Shown here in pieces: positions 59,205-64,000 of a DNA stretch of 64,000 nt (position 1 is the first letter of the stretch; each line of letters begins with the position of its first letter). The DNA comes from Aureococcus anophagefferens (lineage: Eukaryota > Sar > Pelagophyceae > Pelagomonadales > Pelagomonadaceae), in the NCBI RefSeq assembly GCF_000186865.1, contig NW_008705570.1, positions 1,361,203 through 1,425,202 on the forward strand, in the 5' to 3' direction. The notes under the pieces were generated by a model. It had not been told where the DNA came from, searched no databases, and worked only from the letters and a program-made list of their open reading frames with translations. The translations under genes were made by a program, and so were the position numbers.

Positions 59205-62076
59205 GCGCCCGACCTCGCCATCCGTAACTCAGGACACATGAGGCACAGAAGATGCTGTCGATGAAGAAGTCGACCGTCGCGTCGTCGTCGAAGCCGGCGA
59301 GCATGTCGATGCGATTCCCCTCGACGCTGTCGTCGTCGCCGAGCATGCGCGCGTGGGTGACGAGCTCGACCCAGTCGCACTCGGCGGCGGCGAGGTCGAG
59401 GCCGCCGCGGAGCGTCGCGTTGCAGCAGAGCTCCGTCCCGACGAGGAAGACGTCGGACAGGTGCTCGAGGTGCGCCATCGACGGCGGCAGGCCGTCGAGG
59501 CGCCGGTTCTCCGCGAGCACCGCGATCTCGAGGCTCGCGAGGCGATCCGCCGGCAGCGCGGCGAGGTCGTTGGCGCTGAGATCCAGATATCTCAGGGACG
59601 CGAGCTCGGCGAAGGACGGCGGCAGGCGTTCGAGGGCGTTGTACTTCAGATCGAGCGTCTCGAGGCTCGCCAGCCCGCCGAAGGAGCCCGGGAGCTCGAC
59701 GAGCCCGTTCTCGATCGCGCTCGGGGTCTCGAGCGAGGCGAGATCGCCGAGCGAGTCCGGGAAGCTCGTGAGCTCGTTCATGTCGAGCACGAGCGTCGCG
59801 AGCGCCGCGAGGTCGCCGATGGACTCCGGGAGCGCGCTCAGATCGTTCGAGGCGAGCTCGAGGCGCTCGAGGCTCGCGAGGCCGGCGATGCTCTCGGGGA
59901 GCGTCTGGAGACGGTTCCCCCGGGCCTCCAACACCTTGAGTTCGGACAGCGCGCCGATGGAGTCGGGCAGCGACGCCAGGAGGTTGTACGAGAGATCCAG
60001 GTACTCGAGCGCGTCGAGGCCGCCGCACGACTCGGGCAGCGCCTCGAGCGCGGCGCGGGTCACGACGAGGCTCTCCAGCGTCGGCGCCACGCTCCGGCCC
60101 AGGGAGCTCGGCAGCGCCGTGATGGACTGGGCCCGGACCTCGAGGTACCTACGCGGCCGCGTCGGCGAGTCGACGCGAGCGTCCCGCGGCGCGGGGCGGC
60201 GCTTGACGTTGAAGAATCGCGTGGACAGCTCGTCCGGGAAGTCGCCCGACGCGTCTTCGCCATCGTCGAGCTCGTACTTGTAGCCGCCGTCGAGGACGAA
60301 GTGGCCCCGGTCGTTCTTGAAGAGGTCGGAGACGCCGTCGGAAAGTAAAGCCTCCTTCGGCGCGAACTTGGGCGAGACGATGGGCGCGGTGCAGTAGTGG
60401 TGGCCCCAGAGCGTCGTGACGACGGCGCTCTCCGCCGTCCGGCCATCGCCCGCGCGCCGCCGGAGGGTCTGAGACGCCAGGTTGACGACGCCGCACTCCG
60501 AGTCGACGAACGAGTCGAGCGCCGCGCCGCCGGCGAGCTCGAAGAGCAGGGTCGCCGTGTTGCCCCAGGGCGGCCAGTAGGCGAGCCCGGCCTCCGACGC
60601 GGCGAGCGCCGCGACGGTCTCCGCGGACTCGACGAGGCCCCGGCCGCGCCACTCCCAGTCGAAGGTGATCTCCTCGCAGTCGCGCTTCACGGCGCGGTAA
60701 CCGTCGTCCCGCCGCGTCGCCGTCGCCAACATCGCCGTCGTGTAGGCGGCGGCGGCGGCGCTGCCGAGGACGACGGCCGCGGCCGCGGCCGCGCGGCCGC
60801 GGCTCGCGGCCGGCGGGCGCCCCTTCGCCGGCGGGCTCCCCTTGGCGCCGCCGTCGTCGACGGCGTAGGGCGCGACCCGGGCCGCGGAGCGCGCGGCGAG
60901 CGTCGCGTCGCGGAGGGCCCCCGGCGCGTGGAGTACGAAGGGCACGACGGGCAGCGCGGACAGCGCGACGTCCGCGAGTGAGCTGGACACGAGCACCGCG
61001 GGCAGCGCGGCGTCGTCGACGATGCGCGCCGTGCGCCGCGACGCCGCGAGGGCCGCGCCGAGCGCCCAGAACGTGTAGCCGAGCTCGAGGAGGCCGTCGA
61101 CGAGCGCGTGCGCGAGGTCGACGTCCACGACGGCGACGAGCGTCGCCGTGAGCGCGCAGTTGACCGCGAGGAGCCACGCCAAACCGCCGACGGCGAGGCC
61201 GCCGTCGCCGACGACGGCCATGGCCGCGGCGAGCTCGTGGTAGGCCCGCGAGTCGCGGCCGTGGAGCGCGACGAGGATCGGGTCCAGCGAGCTCCAGCGG
61301 AGGACCTGGTACGACTGCGCGCCGACCTCGAGGGCCTCAAAAACCAACGTCTGCAGCACCTGGGACCGCGTCCCGAGCGCGTACAAAACGAGCACGACGA
61401 GCGCCGACCCGACGCCGACGCCCGCGGACGGGCCCGAGCCGCCGCCGACGACGAACGCCGCGACGATGGCGCACACGAGGAAGCCGATCTCGACGGCGTC
61501 GCTCCCCGCGGCCTCGACGAGGCGGTCGCGCGCGCGACGCCACGGCGACGGCGCGTCCCGCGCCGCCGCGCCGGGGAAGTAGAAGGACCGCCAGCGCAGC
61601 GTCGCGTCCATGACGACCTTCGCGCACCAGCCGCAGAGGACGAGGTAGACGGCCGCGGCGACCAAGACCTCCCAGGTGTCGTGGTGGTACAGGCGCAGCA
61701 ACCGCGCGTACTTGTAGTTGTCGCTGTGCTCGAAGTCGTAGGCCGGCCGCGGCGTCCATTCGACGGCCGCGTAGCCCGCCGCGACGCCGGACACGTCGAA
61801 GCCCGCTTTCCCCCACGACTCGACGCGCCTGGCCTCCCACGTCGACCGGTGGGCGCTGCTGTAGGCCTAGAGCTGGATCGCGTTGACGCCCAGCCAGGCC
61901 ATGGCCGCGCCGACGAGGCCGAAGAGCACGGGCGCGGCGAGCCCCATCCAGCCGAGCTCGGACCAGAACGATCCGGCGGCGCTCCGCACCTCGACGTCTG
62001 CGCCCGTGTCATCATCATCGGGCGCGATCTTGCGCGCGGGCACCGCTTCCGTGTCGGCGCCCGCGTCGGCGGCCAT
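59161..62076 (-). CDS. Multi-pass membrane protein with leucine-rich repeats; in-frame UAG
   Basis: From ATG at 62076 (MAADAGADTE; another in-frame ATG at 62187): one membrane helix (GLAAPVLFGLVGAAMAWLGV), then an in-frame TAG at 61867-61869, then the same frame continues without break as AYSSAHRSTWEARRVESWGK into five to seven more helices, a basic loop, an ectodomain with several cysteines, and ten LRR units of the LP-x-x-[IL]-G-x-L-x-x-L type. The protein is about 970 residues if the UAG is not a true stop. A tiny intron, readthrough, a polymorphism or an error could explain it. The C-terminal 44 bp overlap the PSPH end; the final Arg-rich stretch may not be real. Likely a surface or vacuolar receptor-like protein. 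Confidence 0.68.
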
Positions 62077-62326
62077 CGGGCTGCCCCCGCGCGTAGCAAC
62101 GCAGCAGCCCGCTGTATTCCCGCTTCGATCCCGCTTCGGCAACGGAGTTGCGGCCAAAAGTGATGCCAACGTTAACGACTGCTGCATCTCGCCGAGCTCG
62201 GATCGGATGGAGGAAGCGACTGCTCCGGGGGCTCCGGAGGAAGTGGTGGCTCCGGAGGCTCTTGAGGCGACGAGCTGGTTGGGCCCGGCCGGCGGGCGCG
62301 CCCGCTAAAGACCACAAAAACCGACG

Positions 62327-63124
62327 TTACGCGCGCGCCTCCGCGTCGAGCAGCGCGAGCCACCGCTCGGAGCGCGATTTCGCGTCCGCGCCCTCGGGCA
62401 GGCCGCGGACGATGTCCGCGAGCCAGTCCCGGTGGTGCTCGACGTAGGACCGCCGCGCCGCGCTCGCCGTCGGCGCGCCGACGAGCAGCGCCGCCTCGCC
62501 CGGCGGTCTCCGGTCGTCGCCGTCGCCGCGCCGCTCGGCGCGGAGCGTCACGAGGACGCGGCGGCCCGTGCGCCGGAGCCGCGCGCCGTTGTCGTCGAGC
62601 CACAGCTCCTCGGCGACGTCGTAGCCCCGCGCCCAGAGCGTCGACCGCAGGTCCCGCGCGTGCGCGATGTGCTGCTGCGTCGGCTGGACGACGAAGCGCC
62701 GCGGCGGCGCGCCGGCGTCGCACGCGGCGTCGATTAAGCGCGCGGCCGTGCGCGCGCCGACGCCCGCGACGATCGCCGTCTCGCACCAGGGCAGCGCCGC
62801 GTCCCTCGCGACGGCCGCGACGCCGTCGCCCAAAAGGAAGGCCTCGGCCGCGACGCCGCGGTCCGCGAAGTGGCGCACGGCGTTCCGCAGGGGCGTCTCG
62901 GCGATGTCGACGGCGACGACGCGGCGGCCGAGGCTCGCGAGCTCCGCGGCGAGGTAGCCGTGGTCGCAGCAGACGTCGGCGACGAGGCCGCGCGGCGCCG
63001 CGCCGCACGACCAGGGCCGCTGCGCGAGGGTGAGGGCGTGCGTGAGCCGCTCGCTCAGCGCTGCGGCGCGCGCGAGCGCCCCGGCGGCGACGACGGCGAC
63101 GCGCAGGGATATGACGGCGCGCAT
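62327..63124 (-). CDS. TrmK-like tRNA (adenine-N1) methyltransferase family protein
   Basis: A 265-residue protein from ATG (MRAVISLRVAVV); an upstream in-frame ATG exists at 63256. LVADVCCDHGYLAAELASLG with VVAVDIAETPLRNA is the SAM site of the COG2384/TrmK family (D-x-x-x-D-H-x-x-L); FLLGDGVAAV and AIVAGVGARTAARLID match the G-D-G-L and G-M-G-G motifs, the latter altered. FVVQPTQQ corresponds to the L-Q-P motif. Bacterial TrmK methylates A22 of tRNA; the hydrophobic N-terminus here suggests an organelle (mitochondrion or plastid) form. Its bacterial-type affinity suggests an organellar or transferred origin. Confidence 0.75.
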   Translation of the reverse strand: MRAVISLRVAVVAAGALARAAALSERLTHALTLAQRPWSCGAAPRGLVADVCCDHGYLAAELASLGRRVVAVDIAETPLRNAVRHFADRGVAAEAFLLGDGVAAVARDAALPWCETAIVAGVGARTAARLIDAACDAGAPPRRFVVQPTQQHIAHARDLRSTLWARGYDVAEELWLDDNGARLRRTGRRVLVTLRAERRGDGDDRRPPGEAALLVGAPTASAARRSYVEHHRDWLADIVRGLPEGADAKSRSERWLALLDAEARA

Positions 63125-63229
63125 CGAGGCGATGGGCGGGCACCTAGCAGTCCTGAATGTGCTCCATTGAGGCGTCCATTGCTGCGAATTTGATGCACCT
63201 GCAGAGTGATGTGCATCGTGCAGTGATGA

Positions 63230-63280
63230 CACGCCCCCCCCAATAATGGCTGCCATCGTCGACGCGCCCCCAATAATGGG
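63230..63280. repeat. Short direct repeats CGCCCCCAATAATGG
   Basis: CCCCCCAATAATGGCTG (63234-63250) and GCCCCCAATAATGGGCAG (63266-63283) lie just before the FABP-like frame. The second ends in CAG and could be a 3' splice site. Role otherwise unknown. Confidence 0.4.
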
Positions 63281-63282
63281 CA

Positions 63283-63816
63283 GTGGATGACGCCTTCCAT
63301 GCGAAATGGAAGGAGCAGCGGTGGGTCGAGACCACGCGCGACGGCGATTTCGAGGGCTGCATCAAGGACATGGGCATCAACGCGGCGGGCGCCAAGATCA
63401 TCAACTTCGTGTCGTCGGTGAAGACCAAGGGCGAGTTTACCCTGAAAGTCGTCGACGGTGCGCCGCTCCCCGTCGGGCGCCTCCCCGCGACACGACGCGC
63501 GTCCCTAGGTCAGTTCATCAAAATCAGACATAACATGATGTCGGACAAGGTGGGCACGCCGAAGCCTCTCGACGCGACGACCGAGGTCGAAGACACGGAC
63601 GAAGCGGGCCGCAAAATAAAGTGCGTCACCTCCGTGAAGGAGGGCGGCGCCATCGAGGTCAAGAGCGTCTGGGTCGACACGGGGTTCATCGGCCTCGCCA
63701 CCTTCGAAATCTCCGACGACGGCAAAACGATGAAGAACACGACGACGTCCCGGAACGGCATCAGCTTCACGACGACGTGCGTCCCCGCGGAAGCGCCGAC
63801 GGGCTGGTTCTCCTGA
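63283..63816 (+). CDS. FABP/calycin-like lipid-binding protein, 5' end unresolved
   Basis: The frame encodes WKEQRWVETTRDGDFEGCIKDM...KTKGEFTLKVVDG, then QFIKIRHNMM...KPLDATTEVEDTDEAGRKIKCVTS...GKTMKNTTTSRNGISFTTTCVPAE, the order of strands in cytosolic fatty-acid-binding proteins (D-x-x-G-R-K and the final T-x-x-C strand). About 160 residues after removing an in-frame 51-nt intron at 63458-63508 that otherwise inserts a Pro/Arg loop. The frame has no ATG at its start; a CAG at 63281-63283 and a following TGGATG suggest an upstream exon, possibly supplying the A of a split ATG. Cytosolic lipid carrier, by inference. Confidence 0.6.
   Translation: MDDAFHAKWKEQRWVETTRDGDFEGCIKDMGINAAGAKIINFVSSVKTKGEFTLKVVDGAPLPVGRLPATRRASLGQFIKIRHNMMSDKVGTPKPLDATTEVEDTDEAGRKIKCVTSVKEGGAIEVKSVWVDTGFIGLATFEISDDGKTMKNTTTSRNGISFTTTCVPAEAPTGWFS
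63458..63508 (+). other. Probable in-frame short intron, 51 nt (GT-AG)
   Basis: GTGCGCCGCTCCCC... to CCCTAG. Its removal restores ...KVVDG|QFIKIRH..., typical of the FABP strand order. It has no stop, so retention would add 17 residues. Lacks the shared GCGTCC block. Confidence 0.55.
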
Positions 63817-63874
63817 GCGTGCCCGAGGCGCGTCGAGCCCCCGGGCGCGCCGCGCGTCCCCCCAGAACCGTTAC

Positions 63875-64000
63875 CTACGCGTGCGTCTGGACCCTCCGGC
63901 TGTCGAAGGCCGTCGACGGCCCGTAGCGCCAGGCGGGCATCTCGACGTGGTCGCCCCAGCCGACCTCGCCGACGCCGGCGACGCGCTTGTAGGCCCGGGC
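63875..64000 (-). CDS. 3' end of a gene running out of the window
   Basis: On the minus strand the frame from 64000 reads ARAYKRVAGVGEVGWGDHVE and on to a TAG at 63877-63875, 41 residues. Codon use matches neighbours. Too short to assign; the convergent position to the FABP-like gene fits the local alternating pattern. Confidence 0.5.
   Translation of the reverse strand, partial: ARAYKRVAGVGEVGWGDHVEMPAWRYGPSTAFDSRRVQTHA

Noticed and set aside
62327..63124. Bacterial contamination because of the TrmK-like gene
   Set aside because: Base composition and spacing match the neighbouring eukaryotic genes, and an N-terminal targeting-type sequence is present.
1..64000. tRNA, rRNA or snoRNA genes
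   Set aside because: No cloverleaf-like or rRNA-like segment was recognised by eye; a tRNAscan or Rfam search would be needed to exclude them.

Overview
The window is nuclear DNA from a GC-rich, very compact eukaryotic genome. Five near-identical elements of about 190 bp, and one diverged relative, sit as introns inside six different genes. Each has terminal inverted repeats and an 8-bp target duplication whose first two bases serve as the 5' splice site. This is the signature of the introner elements described for the pelagophyte alga Aureococcus anophagefferens. A plastid presequence with an ASA-W motif, a probable thylakoid-lumen protein and several stramenopile-type membrane proteins agree. 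I read it as Aureococcus or a close relative. No species-specific marker was tested.

Layout. About 36 genes fill nearly all 64 kb and mostly alternate in strand. Head-to-head pairs share 100-250 bp; tail-to-tail pairs are separated by 5-60 bp or overlap. 0-6.2 kb: a sulfotransferase-like protein, a lysine methyltransferase-like protein and a long EF-hand-like protein with introner 1. 6.2-12.4 kb: two tandem RING/Tudor-like genes built from 70-residue repeats, then a low-complexity protein with a stramenopile KWTPPEE...RITKKF domain. 12.7-20.1 kb: two ABCG transporters flanking a membrane-anchored sulfatase. 20.2-31.1 kb: a mitochondrial dimethylglycine/sarcosine dehydrogenase, a mitochondrial carrier, a probable lumen protein, a disordered protein, a tyrosinase, a SMI1/KNR4-like protein, a 50-residue membrane peptide and a PhyH-JmjC fusion. 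31.2-46.2 kb: three large surface or membrane-type genes (beta-helix receptor-like, acidic Cys-repeat giant, double sulfotransferase) plus one unknown. 46.3-64 kb: EF-hand protein, NAD-dependent epimerase, a protein beginning with a histone H3 tail, a proline-rich protein, glycosyltransferase-like proteins, a RING protein, a plastid protein, phosphoserine phosphatase, an LRR membrane protein, a TrmK-like methyltransferase, a FABP-like protein and the 3' end of one more gene.

Splicing dominates what is unusual here. Besides the introners, most of the ordinary short introns (51-112 nt) share a 5' block close to GTCCGCCCCGGCGTCCG, with GCGTCC starting near intron position 11. Functional themes are sulfation and desulfation (two sulfotransferase genes, one sulfatase), surface glycans (a C1GalT-like enzyme and a secreted CISGQLRTF protein), lipid or xenobiotic export (ABCG) and one-carbon/serine metabolism (dehydrogenase, PSPH). 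There is no operon logic and no tRNA or rRNA gene that I could see. All exon joins are inferred from reading-frame phase and splice signals, without transcript data.
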